DNA of 64,000 nucleotides from Micromonospora pallida (GCF_900090325.1 NZ_FMHW01000002.1:4961001-5025000); one strand, 5' to 3'; shown: positions 41,102 to 51,019, counted from the first letter of the stretch. The notes: a model not told the origin generated them from the letters alone. Made by a program: numbers and translations.

Positions 41102-41926
41102 CTACTTGAACAGCTCGTAGACCTCGTTGGGGGCCTCGACCACCTGGTCCGCCGGCGGCTTCTGCACCGCGGTCGTCGCGCCGTAGTCGGCGTAGGTGAC
41201 GACCAGGTTCTGCGCCGGGGTGTCCCCGGCGGCGGGCACATCGACACCGAGTTCGACCAGCCGGCCCTGGGCGTCGAGCTTCGCGGTGAACGGCACCGCC
41301 GAGGCCTGGCCGGCGAGCGCCTTGACCACGTTGGCGTCGAGCAGGTCGGAGTCGGCGGCCTTGGTCAGGTCGAGCGTGCCGGCGTACATCCCCTCGCCGG
41401 TCTTCCGTACCTCGGTGATCGCCTTGGTCAGCGCCTCGCTGCCGGCCGGGTCGACGTCGGTGAAGTCGAACTCCAGCTGGTCGATGCCCTTGATCTTGGT
41501 ACGGTCGAGGTGCTGGTACTTGCCGGAGGTCGTCTGCTCCGGCATCGCGGTGGCCATCGACCCGCCGAACTGGAGCCGAACCCAGGTGTCGGTGTCGATG
41601 AAGACCAGATGCATCTCCATCGACAGGTCGGCCGAGGCGGGATCGCCGCTGACCAATGACATCTCGGCGCTCTTGGTCGGCATGTGCACCTTGCCAGCAC
41701 CGTTCAGCTCGCCACCGTTGATGGTGAAGCTGAAGTTTCCCTCGCTGATCTCCTTGGTGGAGGCGAGCAGCGCCTCCTTCGCGTCCGAGGGGATCGCCGA
41801 GGTGGCCGCAGAGCCACTGGCGGCGGGCTCGGCCGTGGACGGGGTGCCGTCGGACTGGCAGGCGGTGAGGCCGGGTACAAGCAGGGAGGCGGCGAGAACG
41901 CCGGCACTCCACCGTCGGATCTTCAC
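41102..41926 (-). CDS. LppX/LprAFG-type lipoprotein
   Basis: 274 residues from GTG 41926 (GGAGA upstream). Lipobox LTAC after a typical signal. The mature part shows the LppX/LprG pattern: KEALLASTKEISEGNFSFTI, alternating beta strands, and a C-terminal ADYGATTAVQKPPADQVVEA. In mycobacteria this fold carries lipids or lipoglycans across the periplasm; a similar envelope-lipid role is inferred here. Confidence 0.8.
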   Translation of the reverse strand: MKIRRWSAGVLAASLLVPGLTACQSDGTPSTAEPAASGSAATSAIPSDAKEALLASTKEISEGNFSFTINGGELNGAGKVHMPTKSAEMSLVSGDPASADLSMEMHLVFIDTDTWVRLQFGGSMATAMPEQTTSGKYQHLDRTKIKGIDQLEFDFTDVDPAGSEALTKAITEVRKTGEGMYAGTLDLTKAADSDLLDANVVKALAGQASAVPFTAKLDAQGRLVELGVDVPAAGDTPAQNLVVTYADYGATTAVQKPPADQVVEAPNEVYELFK

Positions 41927-42032
41927 GTGGACGTCTCCAGTTGTCGTCCGGCGCGTCACCGGCGCCGGAAAGGGGGATTCCGGGAAACGGGGGTGCCCGT
42001 CTGGGAGCTCTGTACCCAGTCGGGCGGTGCCC

Positions 42033-42842
42033 CTACCGTACGGAGTCGGCCAACTCGCGTAGTTCGCTCTCGCTCGCCTCCCCCACCACGATCACCGTCC
42101 GCGCGGGTTCCAGGAGTACCAGGGCACGCTCGTTGCCCCGGGCGGTGTAACGCTGCCAGCTCTGGCCGTCCAGATCGAGCGCGCCCTGCGGCTGGCTCCG
42201 CTCGGTGAGTTCCTGGGGTAGGAGCCGCTCCACCGGCACGTTGCTCTGCACGAGCTGGACCCCCCGCCCCTCCGGGGTCAGGTAGCCCAGGCGCAGGCTC
42301 GCTCCCTGCTCGGTCTGCTGGAACCGGGCCGTGGTGGTACGCCAGTCGGAGCCGAGGCCGGTGGGCTCGCCCACCGGGAAGGCGTTCGCCGCCCGCGCCT
42401 GCTCGATGGCGGGCGCTGGGTCGACGGTCGTCGGCTGCTCGCCGCCGAGGAAACCCCGGTAGAAGGCAAGCAGAAGGGCGATCGGGACGAGGAGCACCAG
42501 CAGCGAGATCGCCATGTCCTTCGGGGAGCGCTCGGAACGCGCCGCACGTCCGGCCGCCGGGGCTGCCGCCTGTTGCGGGGTCACCGGGTCCACCAGCGCC
42601 GGTTCTGCGCCGGCCGGAGCCGCCCCGGCGGGCTCAGCCGGCTCGGCGGACGCTGAATCCGACCCGGCCGGTTCCCCGGTGCGGCCGGCAGCGGGTTCTG
42701 GTCCGGGCGGGGTGTCCCCCGTCGCCCGGTCGGGCACCGGCGGCTGCCCCTGCGGCGGGGTCGTCGGCGTCCCGGGCGGGGTCAGCGGTGGCTGGCCGTC
42801 CGGCGGGGTCGAATCGGCGGGTACGCGGTCTGCGGTCTCCAC
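42033..42842 (-). CDS. DUF4245 family membrane protein
   Basis: 269 residues if started at GTG 42842, where AGGAGG sits unusually close to the start codon. About 110 residues of Pro/Ala-rich cytoplasmic sequence precede one membrane helix (MAISLLVLLVPIALLLAFY) and a 150-residue extracytoplasmic domain of the DUF4245 type (LGSDWRTTTARF, LGYLTPEGRGVQLVQS). Function unknown. It is divergent from glpX, the same pairing as Rv1100 and glpX (Rv1099c). Confidence 0.82.
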   Translation of the reverse strand: METADRVPADSTPPDGQPPLTPPGTPTTPPQGQPPVPDRATGDTPPGPEPAAGRTGEPAGSDSASAEPAEPAGAAPAGAEPALVDPVTPQQAAAPAAGRAARSERSPKDMAISLLVLLVPIALLLAFYRGFLGGEQPTTVDPAPAIEQARAANAFPVGEPTGLGSDWRTTTARFQQTEQGASLRLGYLTPEGRGVQLVQSNVPVERLLPQELTERSQPQGALDLDGQSWQRYTARGNERALVLLEPARTVIVVGEASESELRELADSVR

Positions 42843-43025
42843 CCTCCTATCTTGGCAGCCGCCGGTTGGCCGGATCCGGGCCACCACGACCCGGCGACAA
42901 CGTTAGGTTGACCACCGTGTCCGGGCGTTTCGCTGGCCATCATGTGAGGATCAGTACAAAGCCGGCGGCGGCGGCGACGGCCGTACCCGCCGGGCCACCC
43001 CGCACCGTCGCGAGGAGGAACCCGC

Positions 43026-44057
43026 ATGACCAACACCAGGACGCGGATCCCGCAGGATCTCGACCGCAACCTCGCCCTCGACCTGGTCCGGGTCACCGAG
43101 GCGGCGGCGATGGCCGCCGGGCGGTGGGTCGGCCGGGGCGACAAGGAGGGCGGGGACGGGGCAGCCGTCGACGCCATGCGCAAGCTGATCAACTCGATCC
43201 CGATGCGGGGTGTCGTGGTGATCGGCGAGGGCGAGAAGGACAACGCCCCGATGCTCTTCAACGGCGAGGAGGTCGGTGACGGCAGCGGCCCCGAGGTGGA
43301 CGTGGCGGTCGACCCGATCGACGGCACCACGCTGATGAGCAAGGGCATGCCGAACGCCCTGGCGGTGCTCGCGGTGGCCGAGCGGGGTGCGATGTTCGAC
43401 CCGAGCGCGGTCTTCTACATGGAGAAACTCGCCGTCGGGCCGGCGTACGCGGACGTGATCGACATCAACGCCGGGGTCGCCGACAACCTGCGCCGGATCG
43501 CCAAGGTCAAGGGCACCGACGTCTCCGAGGTGACCGTCTGCGTACTGGACCGTCCCCGCCACGACGACCTGGTCGCCCAGATCCGCAAGACCGGGGCGGG
43601 CATCCGGTTCATCTCCGACGGCGACATCGCCGGTGCCATCGCCGCCGCCCGGGGCGAGTCCGACGTCGACGTGCTGATGGGCATCGGCGGCACCCCGGAG
43701 GGGATCACCGCCGCCTGCGCGCTGAAGTGCATGGGCGGGATGATGCAGGCCAAGCTCTGGCCCCGGGACGACGCGGAGCGGACCAAGGCCCTCGACGCCG
43801 GCCACGACCTGGACCGGGTGCTCACCACCGACGACCTGGTCACCGGGGACAACTGCTTCTTCGTGGCCACCGGCGTCACCTCGGGCGACCTGCTGCGCGG
43901 GGTGAGCTACCGGGCCGGTGGGGCGTACACGCAGTCGATCGTGATGCGGTCCAAGAGCGGCACGATCCGGGTGATCGACTCCTACCACCGCCTCGAGAAG
44001 CTGGCGCTCTACTCGGCCGTCGACTTCGACGGCCGCCCCCTGGCCGAACAGGAGTGA
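43026..44057 (+). CDS. glpX: Class II fructose-1,6-bisphosphatase
   Basis: 343 residues, ATG 43026 with GAGGAGGA upstream. GlpX-type metal-dependent FBPase: metal ligands in [15 protein letters not shown] and [16 protein letters not shown], then [20 protein letters not shown]. It catalyses the committed gluconeogenic step in actinobacteria, which lack class I FBPase. Its stop overlaps the start of the next gene (GTGA). Confidence 0.96.
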   Translation: MTNTRTRIPQDLDRNLALDLVRVTEAAAMAAGRWVGRGDKEGGDGAAVDAMRKLINSIPMRGVVVIGEGEKDNAPMLFNGEEVGDGSGPEVDVAVDPIDGTTLMSKGMPNALAVLAVAERGAMFDPSAVFYMEKLAVGPAYADVIDINAGVADNLRRIAKVKGTDVSEVTVCVLDRPRHDDLVAQIRKTGAGIRFISDGDIAGAIAAARGESDVDVLMGIGGTPEGITAACALKCMGGMMQAKLWPRDDAERTKALDAGHDLDRVLTTDDLVTGDNCFFVATGVTSGDLLRGVSYRAGGAYTQSIVMRSKSGTIRVIDSYHRLEKLALYSAVDFDGRPLAEQE

Positions 44058-45022
44058 CGGCCACCCGGGAGGCCGGCACGGTTCCGTCGACGGCTGTGCG
44101 GCTCACCGGGGTCGGGCTCGCCGTGTTCTCCGGCACCACCGTGGCCCTTCAGTCGCGGATCAACGGCGAACTGGGCGTACGCCTCGGCGACGGGATCGCC
44201 GCCGCCGTGGTCTCCTTCGGGCTGGGTCTGCTGATCCTGCTGGTGCTGGTCCCTGCTGCCCCGGCCGGGCGGCGGGGACTGCACCGGCTCCGCGCCGCCC
44301 TCCGGGAAGGGTCGCTGCGGCCGTGGCAGTGTCTCGGCGGGGCCTGCGGCGCGTTCTTCGTGGCCGCCCAGGGACTCACCATCGGCACGCTCGGGGTCGC
44401 GGTCTTCACCGTCGCGGTGGTTGCCGGGCAGTCCGGCAGCAGCCTGGCGGTGGACCGGGCCGGCGTCGGGCCGACCGGGCGGCAGCCGGTGACCCCCCAC
44501 CGGCTGGCCGGGGCGTCGCTGGCCGTGGTGGCGGTCCTCATCGCCGTCGGCGACCGGTTGAGCGAGCCCGGCATGCTGGTGCTGGCCCTGTTGCCGCTGC
44601 TCGCCGGGGTCAGCATCGCCTGGCAACAGGCGGTCAACGGCCAGGTGCGCGCGGCCTCGGGCAGCGCGCTCACCGCCACGCTGGTCAACTTCGCCGTCGG
44701 CATGCTGGCACTGCTCGCCGTCTTCGCCGCCGTCCTGCTGGTGCGGGGCCTACCGGCCGGCGGCCTCCCGACCGAACCATGGCTCTACCTGGGTGGCCCG
44801 ATCGGCATCCTGTTCATCACGATCGCGGCGGCGATCGTCCGGTTCACCGGGGTGCTCCTGCTCGGCCTGGCGACCATCGCCGGTCAGATCGTCGGGGCCG
44901 TGCTGTTGGACGTGGTGCTGCCCACGGCGGCCCGGCATCCCGGGCCGGCCACCCTGGTCGGCGCCGTCCTCACCCTGGTCGCCACGCTGATCGCCGCGGT
45001 CGGTCCGCCGGTGCGCCGCTGA
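44054..45022 (+). CDS. DMT-family (YdcZ/DUF606) membrane transporter
   Basis: 322 residues from GTG 44054, overlapping the glpX stop by 4 bp. Ten predicted membrane helices in two related halves, each starting with an Asn-containing signature ([21 protein letters not shown] and [24 protein letters not shown]; only parts quoted), which marks the YdcZ/DUF606 family of the drug/metabolite transporter superfamily. Substrate unknown. Coupling to glpX may be positional only. The following 240 bp before the next gene hold nothing recognisable. Confidence 0.82.
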   Translation: MTATREAGTVPSTAVRLTGVGLAVFSGTTVALQSRINGELGVRLGDGIAAAVVSFGLGLLILLVLVPAAPAGRRGLHRLRAALREGSLRPWQCLGGACGAFFVAAQGLTIGTLGVAVFTVAVVAGQSGSSLAVDRAGVGPTGRQPVTPHRLAGASLAVVAVLIAVGDRLSEPGMLVLALLPLLAGVSIAWQQAVNGQVRAASGSALTATLVNFAVGMLALLAVFAAVLLVRGLPAGGLPTEPWLYLGGPIGILFITIAAAIVRFTGVLLLGLATIAGQIVGAVLLDVVLPTAARHPGPATLVGAVLTLVATLIAAVGPPVRR

Positions 45023-45263
45023 GGTGGCGCCAGGAGCACGACCGGCCACTCCCCGAACCGTTCCCTCGCACACCCCTGCCACCGCTCTCCGCCGAGCAGG
45101 TCACCCACGGCACCCGCACCCGCCTCAGCCGACCGGGGCGGGCAGCTCGGCGGTCGCCCTGATGGCCGACCTGATCGGCCTGCCCTGAGCGACCCCGACC
45201 CGCCCTCGCTGGCGCTCCCGGTGGCCGGCCGAACCGGGACGGCCCGCGACCGGCCCCCGCCGG

Positions 45264-46232
45264 TCAGGTGCCGTCGGAGGAGTGGCCGGGGAACAGGTGG
45301 GCCGACGGGTCGATGACCACCGCCGCGTTGTTCACCGCCGTGGCCGCCTCACCGAAGCCGGTGGCGATCAGCCGGACCTTGCCCGGGTACTCGGTGATGT
45401 CCCCGGCCGCGTAGACCCGGGGAAGGTTGGTCGCCATCGCGCTGTCGACCACGATGTGCCGCCGGTCCAGCCGCATCCCCCAGTCGGCCAGCGGCCCCAG
45501 GTCGGCGGTGAAGCCGAGCGCCGCGATCACCGCGTCGACCGGCAGGCTCTCCGCCACCCCGCCCCGTACGGCGACGTCGGCGCCGGTGACCATGATGTCC
45601 CCGTGCAACTTGGTGACCTCGGCGTTCACCACGATCCGCACCGGCAGCTCGCGGACCCGGGACACGGTGGCGGCGTGCGCGCGGAACTTCTCCCGCCGGT
45701 GCACCATGGTCACCGAGCGCGCCAGCGGGGCCAACGTCACCGCCCAGTCGAAGGCGGAGTCCCCACCGCCGACGATGAGCACGTCCCGACCGGCCAGGTC
45801 GGCCGGTTGCGGCACGAAGTAGACCAGCCCGGTGCCGGCGAACCCCACGGCGGCCGGCAGTGGACGCGGGGTGAAGCTACCCAGCCCGCCCGTGACGATC
45901 ACCGCGCCGCAGTGCAGCCGTTCGCCGTCGCCGAGGGTCAGCACCGGCCGGCCGTCCACGTAGTCCAGCTGTTCGGCACGGACGCCGAGCCGGTACTCGG
46001 GGGTCGCGGTGGCCGCCTGGGTGACGAGGTTCGCGACCAGGTCCCGTCCCTTGATGGCCGGGAACCCGGCGATGTCGTAGATCATCTTTTCGGGGTACAT
46101 CGCGGCGATCTGCCCGCCCGGCTCGGGCAGCGCGTCGACGACTGCCACCGAGAGCCCCCGAAACCCGGCGTAGTAGGCAGCGTAGAGGCCGGACGGGCCG
46201 GCCCCGATTATGGCGACATCGACCTCTCGCAT
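45264..46232 (-). CDS. Thioredoxin-reductase-like ferredoxin/flavodoxin--NADP reductase
   Basis: 322 residues, ATG 46232. FAD-binding AIIGAGPSGLYAAYYAG, NADPH-binding DVLIVGGGDSAFDWA and C-terminal FAD motif RVYAAGDITEYPGK. The active-site CxxC of thioredoxin reductases is absent, and the short C-terminal extension after the FAD motif (NNAAVVIDPSAHLFPGHSS) fits the homodimeric TrxR-like ferredoxin-NADP reductases (YumC type). It would supply electrons to ferredoxins. Specific partner unknown. Confidence 0.87.
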   Translation of the reverse strand: MREVDVAIIGAGPSGLYAAYYAGFRGLSVAVVDALPEPGGQIAAMYPEKMIYDIAGFPAIKGRDLVANLVTQAATATPEYRLGVRAEQLDYVDGRPVLTLGDGERLHCGAVIVTGGLGSFTPRPLPAAVGFAGTGLVYFVPQPADLAGRDVLIVGGGDSAFDWAVTLAPLARSVTMVHRREKFRAHAATVSRVRELPVRIVVNAEVTKLHGDIMVTGADVAVRGGVAESLPVDAVIAALGFTADLGPLADWGMRLDRRHIVVDSAMATNLPRVYAAGDITEYPGKVRLIATGFGEAATAVNNAAVVIDPSAHLFPGHSSDGT

Positions 46233-46328
46233 CCGCGTACCGTCACTCTCCGCTCAGGGATCAGCACATACCGATTCAGACGGTAGGGGTGACAACCGCG
46301 CGGGGCAAGCATGTCCCTCGAGGGACGC

Positions 46329-47030
46329 TCAGGGCGTGGTGAGCGGATAGTCCGCGTCGACCCCGGGGCGGCGCCGGAACAGCACCGCGGCGAGCACCCC
46401 GCCGACCAACCCGAACAGGTGCCCCTGCCAGGAGATCCGTTCGTCGGTGGGGAGGATGCCGACCAGTTGCCAGCCGTAGAGGAGGCCGACCAGGAGCACG
46501 ACGGCGAAGTTCCACCATGTGCGCTCCACCACACCTCGGGTGAGCAGGAGGCCGAGGTAGCCGAAGATGACGCCACTGGCGCCCACCACGATCGAGTTGG
46601 ACGACCCGGTGAACCAGACGCCCAGGCCGCTGACCAGGATGATCACCAGAGTCGACCAGAGAAATCGACGGACCCCGGCGGCGAGCACGAAGGTGCCGAG
46701 CAGGATCAGCGGGACGCTGTTGCTGTAGAGGTGGTCGAAGCCGTGGTGCAGGAAGGGCGAGAAGAAGACGCCGTCCAGTCCGTCGATCCGCTTGGGGATG
46801 ATCCCGGCCGCCGGGTCGAAGCCGGCGCCCAGCCACACGTCCAGCGCCTCGACGAGGAAGAGCACGGGGACCACCGCGCACATGGCGACGAAGGCCCGGC
46901 CCAGCGCGGCGTAGAACGCCTCGGTGCCGAACTGGTTGGGGTCGCCCGACGGGCCGCCGTCGAAAGTCACCCACAAGTAGCTATCAGCTCTGGCGACCGA
47001 CCGCCACTCGTCCGCCCGTGGTTCCGCCAC
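46329..47030 (-). CDS. Rhomboid-family intramembrane serine protease
   Basis: 233 residues from GTG 47030; GTG 46970 is an equally plausible start. Six predicted helices. The catalytic Ser is in VVGASGVIFGYLG and the His in WQGHLFGLVGG; the preceding loop has HHGFDHLYSNSVPLILLG, the usual HxxxN region of rhomboids. Cleaves membrane proteins within the bilayer; substrate unknown. A 14-bp palindrome (GTCCCTCGAGGGAC, 46313-46326) lies directly after the stop. Confidence 0.88.
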   Translation of the reverse strand: MAEPRADEWRSVARADSYLWVTFDGGPSGDPNQFGTEAFYAALGRAFVAMCAVVPVLFLVEALDVWLGAGFDPAAGIIPKRIDGLDGVFFSPFLHHGFDHLYSNSVPLILLGTFVLAAGVRRFLWSTLVIILVSGLGVWFTGSSNSIVVGASGVIFGYLGLLLTRGVVERTWWNFAVVLLVGLLYGWQLVGILPTDERISWQGHLFGLVGGVLAAVLFRRRPGVDADYPLTTP

Positions 47031-47093
47031 GGGGGCACAGACGACGGCGGGGTGGGTGACCTGCCACCCACCCCGCCGGTCAGCTCCGAGCGG

Positions 47094-47780
47094 TCAGTAC
47101 CAGCCGACGTCCTGGGAGTGCGCCCAGGCCTTGCACGGGGTGCCGTACCGGCCCTTGATGTAGCCGAGACCCCACTTGATCTGGGTGGCCGGGTTGGTGC
47201 GCCAGTCGTCGGCGACGGAACCCATCTTGCTACCCGGCAGCGCCTGCGGGATCCCGTACGCGCCGGAGGAGGGATTGCTGGCCTTGTGGTTCCAGCCGCT
47301 CTCCTTGGTCCAGAGCTTGTCCAGGCAGGGCATCTGGTCGATGTCGAACCCGGCGTCGAGCAGCATGGCGCAGCCGACCTCCCGGTTGCCGCTGTACTCG
47401 TTGCAGGAGGCCGGGATCGGCCCGTCGTACGGCTTGCTGGCCGCCTCTGCGGCCCGCTCGGCCTCTTCCTTGGCCTTGGCCTTCGCCTCGGCCTCGCGCT
47501 TCTTGCGCGCCGCGCGCTCAGCGGCGGCCTTGCGGGCGGCCAACTCGGCGGCGGCCTCGGCCCGCTGCGCGGTCAGCAGTTCGGTCTGGTGCTTGGCGGA
47601 CTCGACGACATGTTCCGTCTGCGGGTACCGCGACTGCACGGTCTCGAACTGGCCAACCTGAGCGGCGTCCGATGGCCGGGTCTGGCGGTCTTCGCCCAAG
47701 TAGAAGCCGCCGGCGACGCCCACGGAGAGCAACGCGACAGCGGCGGTTCGGGCACCCAACCGGCTCCACAGCCGACTCAC
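47094..47780 (-). CDS. Secreted transglycosylase-like protein with charged coiled-coil segment
   Basis: 228 residues from GTG 47780. An N-terminal signal or anchor (AAVALLSVGVAGGFYLG), then an Ala/Glu/Lys/Arg coiled coil of ~60 residues, then a small domain with WTKESGWNHKASNPSSGAYG and IPQALPGSKM, the motif of actinobacterial SLT-type lytic transglycosylases in which the Glu is catalytic. Ends NPATQIKWGLGYIKGRYGTPCKAW. Probably cleaves peptidoglycan glycan strands. The coding sequence is preceded by a structured leader. Confidence 0.82.
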   Translation of the reverse strand: MSRLWSRLGARTAAVALLSVGVAGGFYLGEDRQTRPSDAAQVGQFETVQSRYPQTEHVVESAKHQTELLTAQRAEAAAELAARKAAAERAARKKREAEAKAKAKEEAERAAEAASKPYDGPIPASCNEYSGNREVGCAMLLDAGFDIDQMPCLDKLWTKESGWNHKASNPSSGAYGIPQALPGSKMGSVADDWRTNPATQIKWGLGYIKGRYGTPCKAWAHSQDVGWY

Positions 47781-47808
47781 GAAGAGGTCCCTTCGTCGGG
47801 GGCAAGGA

Positions 47809-47854
47809 CACGGCGCGGCCGATCCCGGTCGACACCGGGCGGACCCGCGCCGTG
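47809..47854 (-). promoter_or_regulatory. Nested hairpins in the leader of the transglycosylase gene
   Basis: CACGGCGCGG (47809-47818) pairs with CCGCGCCGTG (47845-47854) and encloses an inner stem CCCGGT/ACCGGG (47824-47839). It is about 30 bp upstream of the start codon. It may be a leader structure or attenuator; it does not match a riboswitch I recognise. Confidence 0.4.
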
Positions 47855-48013
47855 AGCGCCTCGACCGTGCCGTCACCGCCGGCACCGTGGGCCGGTCACC
47901 CCGGCCCGTGTGACGAGTGATGACCAACGATCTTGGTGGTGCGCGGGCGCTCGTGGGACACGATTGCGCACCCTGGGTCCGTTGGGAAACCACACGACAC
48001 AAATGTGACTTGC

Positions 48014-48033
48014 GCCACTAAAAAAATAGTGGC
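48014..48033. terminator. Hairpin with A/T-rich loop after phoH
   Basis: GCCACTA (48014-48020), AAAAAA, TAGTGGC (48027-48033), followed by AAAAA. Lies 20 bp after the phoH stop in a small AT-rich island; candidate phoH terminator, and close to the promoter of the transglycosylase gene. Confidence 0.5.
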
Positions 48034-48054
48034 AAAAACGGTCCTAAGCGACAG

Positions 48055-49461
48055 TCAGAGCGGGATCTCCTCCAACAGGTCCGTCACCATCGCCGCGATC
48101 GGCGAGCGCTCCGAACGGCTGAGCGTGACATGCGCGAACAGGGGATGCCCCTTCAGCGCCTCGATGACGGCGGTCACCCCGTCGTGCCGCCCCACCCGGA
48201 GGTTGTCCCGCTGCGCCACGTCGTGGGTGAGCACCACCCGGGAGCCCTGGCCGATCCGGGACAGGACGGTGAGCAGAACCCCCCGCTCCAGCGACTGCGC
48301 CTCGTCCACGATGACGAACGCGTCGTGCAGGCTGCGGCCCCGGATGTGGGTCAGCGGCAGCACCTCCAACATGCCCCGGGAGGTGACCTCATCCAGCACG
48401 TTCTCGTGCACCACCGCGCCCAGGGTGTCGAAGACCGCCTGGGCCCAGGGCGACATCTTCTCCGTCTCCGAGCCGGGCAGGTAGCCCAACTCCTGGCCAC
48501 CGACGGCGTACAGCGGGCGGAACACGATCACCTTCTTGTGCCGGCGGCGCTCCATCACCGCCTCCAGGCCCGCGCAGAGCGCCAGGGCCGACTTCCCGGT
48601 GCCGGCCCGGCCACCGAGCGAGACGATCCCGACCGACTCGTCGAGGAGCAGATCCAGGGCGATCCGCTGCTCCGCCGAACGCCCGCGCAGGCCGAACGCG
48701 TCCCGGTCGCCCCGAACCAGTCGTACGGTCTTGTCGGGCAGAACCCGGCCCAGCGCCGAGCCGTTACCGGAGTGCAGGACCAGCCCGGTGTGACAGGGCA
48801 GGCCGGCCGCCTCGTCCAGGTCGAGCGTCTCGCCGGCGTACAGCCGACCGACCTGTTCCTCGGCGACCTCCAACTCGGCCATGCCCGTCCAGGTCGGGTC
48901 GCTCGCCTGTCCGTGCCGGTACTCGTCGGCGCGCAACCCCACGGCGGCGGCCTTCACCCGCAGCGGCATGTCCTTGCTGACCAGCGTCACCCGCCGGCCT
49001 TCGGCGGCGAGGTTGAGCGCCACGGCGAGGATCCGCGCGTCGTTGGACTCGGTGCGGAACCCGGGCGGGAGCACGGTGTCGTCGGTGTGGTTCAACTCCA
49101 CCCGCAGCGTGCCGCCCTGGTCGTTGGCGGGCACCGGCTGGTCCAGCCGGCCGTGGGTGATCCGCAGTTCGTCGAGCATGCGGAGTGACTGCCGGGCGAA
49201 CCAGCCGAGTTCGGGATGGTGCCGTTTGCCCTCCAACTCCGAGATCACCACGAGGGGAAGGACCACCTCGTGCTCGGCGAACCGGTGGAACGCCGCGGGG
49301 TCGGAGAGCAGAACCGAGGTGTCCAGGACGAAGACCTCTGGTCGGGGCTCCCCGGGCTCGGCGGCGCCCGTCGCCGCACGGCGGCTCCGGGTCGTCCGGC
49401 GGGTGGTCGTGGTCGCGGCCGGGGTCTGATCGCCACCGGCGGGGGTACGACGAGTCGTCAC
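48055..49461 (-). CDS. PhoH family protein with N-terminal PIN domain (PhoH2 type)
   Basis: 468 residues from GTG 49461. N-terminal PIN ribonuclease domain: [41 protein letters not shown] and [13 protein letters not shown] provide the acidic residues. C-terminal PhoH ATPase: Walker [19 protein letters not shown], Walker [15 protein letters not shown]. PhoH2 proteins unwind and cut RNA; the mycobacterial equivalent is Rv1095. An Arg/Thr-rich, probably disordered N-terminus of ~40 residues precedes the PIN domain. Confidence 0.93.
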   Translation of the reverse strand: MTTRRTPAGGDQTPAATTTTRRTTRSRRAATGAAEPGEPRPEVFVLDTSVLLSDPAAFHRFAEHEVVLPLVVISELEGKRHHPELGWFARQSLRMLDELRITHGRLDQPVPANDQGGTLRVELNHTDDTVLPPGFRTESNDARILAVALNLAAEGRRVTLVSKDMPLRVKAAAVGLRADEYRHGQASDPTWTGMAELEVAEEQVGRLYAGETLDLDEAAGLPCHTGLVLHSGNGSALGRVLPDKTVRLVRGDRDAFGLRGRSAEQRIALDLLLDESVGIVSLGGRAGTGKSALALCAGLEAVMERRRHKKVIVFRPLYAVGGQELGYLPGSETEKMSPWAQAVFDTLGAVVHENVLDEVTSRGMLEVLPLTHIRGRSLHDAFVIVDEAQSLERGVLLTVLSRIGQGSRVVLTHDVAQRDNLRVGRHDGVTAVIEALKGHPLFAHVTLSRSERSPIAAMVTDLLEEIPL

Positions 49462-49773
49462 AGGCCTGCTCCGACGGATGGGCACCCGCCATCCGCGTTC
49501 CGCCTCCTCCGGTGCCCGGGGACACGGGGTCGGATGCGGGCCCCGTGCGCGAGGTCGCAGATCCGGGCTGGCCGGCTGGCCCGGGACAACCCCGCGCCAT
49601 GACTAGACGCTAGCGTCGCCGTGCCCGTTCCGGCTAGAGGCGAAGATGGATCTCAATTGAGCATTGGACGAACTCCCTGCTGGCACCCCCTCCAGCCGCC
49701 CGCGTCGCCAGGCTAGGTCCTCGCGGACCCCGCCGGATGCCCGGTCGGCGCTAACCGCGGCCAGGCGGGAACG

Positions 49774-49813
49774 CCGGCCGGGGTGTGTGCCCCCTGCGAC
49801 ACACCCCGGCCGG
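49774..49813. repeat. Perfect 15-bp inverted repeat
   Basis: CCGGCCGGGGTGTGT (49774-49788) and ACACACCCCGGCCGG (49799-49813), 10-base loop. Strong enough to terminate transcription in either direction. Confidence 0.7.
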
Positions 49814-49897
49814 TCCCGGTCCCGCGTCCCCGACCGGGACGCGGGGCCACGACGCGTCGCGGGCGACGCGCCGGGTCCGCCGGGCGGCGGTCGTGGT

Positions 49898-49954
49898 TGA
49901 TCAAGAGGTTTGGGTCACGAAACGTCGGTCCCGGTGACGCCAACTTCTTGATCA
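49898..49954. repeat. Palindromic element with TGATCAAGA ends
   Basis: TGATCAAGAGGTT (49898-49910) and AACTTCTTGATCA (49942-49954) pair with one mismatch; an inner GTCAC/GTGAC stem follows. It lies 11 bp after the stop of the minus-strand small membrane protein. It looks like a mobile-type or dispersed palindrome. Confidence 0.6.
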
Positions 49955-49965
49955 CCCGCGTCGGC

Positions 49966-50442
49966 TCAACCGTGCCCGCTGGCCAGCGTCCCGGTCGGGT
50001 ACCGTCCACCGACGGTCACGGTCGACTGGCCTGCGGCGACGGTCATGGTGGGACGGCCGACGCCGACCGCCACGCCCGGCTGACGTCCTCGGGGGTACGG
50101 CTCCGCCGGAATCCCCCGGCTGGTTCCGGCCGGCGCGAACGCCGAACCGGTGTAGGTGGTGCCCGACCGGGTGACCGGGACACCGGCCCGGACGGCGGGA
50201 CCGGGCTGGACGGCAGGACCGGACGAAACAGCGGGACCGGGCGGGACGGCCAACGCCGAGGCGATGGCGGCCTGCGCCTCCCGACGTCGGCGGTTCCACG
50301 CGCCCCGGTCGCCGTCGAAGTAGCCCTGGCGGTAACCGAACCGGTAACCGATCCGGTAGCTGAGCTGCCCGTGCAGCCGTCCGGCCGCGTAGCTGGTCGA
50401 GCCGAGCAACAGGACCAGGAACACCGCGAAGAAGGGACTCAT
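49966..50442 (-). CDS. Small membrane-anchored protein with Tyr-Gly repeats
   Basis: 158 residues from ATG 50442. One N-terminal helix (FFAVFLVLLLGSTSYAAG), a basic juxtamembrane segment with repeats (YRIGYRFGYRQGYFDGDRG), then an Ala/Pro/Gly/Thr-rich region without obvious fold. No family recognised. It is downstream of another small unknown gene (37 bp gap), probably one operon. Confidence 0.6.
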   Translation of the reverse strand: MSPFFAVFLVLLLGSTSYAAGRLHGQLSYRIGYRFGYRQGYFDGDRGAWNRRRREAQAAIASALAVPPGPAVSSGPAVQPGPAVRAGVPVTRSGTTYTGSAFAPAGTSRGIPAEPYPRGRQPGVAVGVGRPTMTVAAGQSTVTVGGRYPTGTLASGHG

Positions 50443-50479
50443 CGGGCGGCTCCGGCGCGGCTCGGCGCGGGGTGGCCCA

Positions 50480-50824
50480 TCAGCACTCCTCCGGCCAGGT
50501 CGGGGTGACACCGGGGACGAGCAGCCGGTCCAGGTCGTCGATGCCGACCTCCTCGACCAACTCGACGCTGATCCGACAGCCGTCGAGGAGCACCTCCGCC
50601 ACCGAGGCACGCCGGATCACGCCACCGGCGTCGTAGACCCGGACGCTCAGCTCCGGGCAGCCGAGGTGGGCCCGCCAGGCGTCCCACTCGACCCGGTCCG
50701 CCACGTTCAGCGAGACATGCCGGCACCCTCGGGCGAGGTAGAGGCGCCACGGGGCGCTCAGACCCGCGGCCACCCCCTCCGCGACCAGGCCGAACGCCTG
50801 GGCACGGGTTGCGAGTTCAGTCAC
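50480..50824 (-). CDS. Small protein of unknown function
   Basis: 114 residues from GTG 50824 with GAGGGGG upstream. Alpha/beta composition with one moderately hydrophobic helix and a C-terminal acidic stretch (LLDGCRISVELVEEVGIDDLDRLL). No family recognised. Divergent from the XRE-type regulator at 51061, so possibly under its control. Confidence 0.6.
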   Translation of the reverse strand: MTELATRAQAFGLVAEGVAAGLSAPWRLYLARGCRHVSLNVADRVEWDAWRAHLGCPELSVRVYDAGGVIRRASVAEVLLDGCRISVELVEEVGIDDLDRLLVPGVTPTWPEEC

Positions 50825-51019
50825 CACACCCCCTCGTGACCTGGCGCGTGACGCGTCCGGGACGGGCCGTCTCGGGCACACCACCCACCGCAAGTTGTCC
50901 CATGAGCGTGACAGTAGCAGCTTCCCGTGTTTTTGCGACCACTCTCAGCAGCACTTGATTATGGGCAGTTCACCAGCGGTTCCACGCAAGCCCGGCGGCA
51001 CCGTCGAATGCGAAGACAG

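Larger units (their letters stand above)
49462..49965. other. 504-bp intergenic region rich in inverted repeats
   Basis: No gene supported. Holds a 10-bp palindrome CTCAATTGAG (49652-49661) about 190 bp upstream of phoH, a 15-bp hairpin (49774-49813), a 10-bp hairpin CCCGCGTCCC/GGGACGCGGG (49821-49845) and the TGATCAAGA inverted repeat (49898-49954). Confidence 0.6.

Noticed and set aside
45023..45263. Gene remnant between the DMT transporter and the reductase
   Set aside because: Short frames show no recognisable domain and no ribosome site.
46313..46326. GTCCCTCGAGGGAC palindrome as an operator
   Set aside because: It lies at the 3' end of the rhomboid gene, not near a promoter; a short palindrome of this composition is expected by chance in such DNA.
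47781..48054. c-di-AMP (ydaO) riboswitch before the transglycosylase gene
   Set aside because: The conserved core elements expected for ydaO were looked for on the minus strand and not found.
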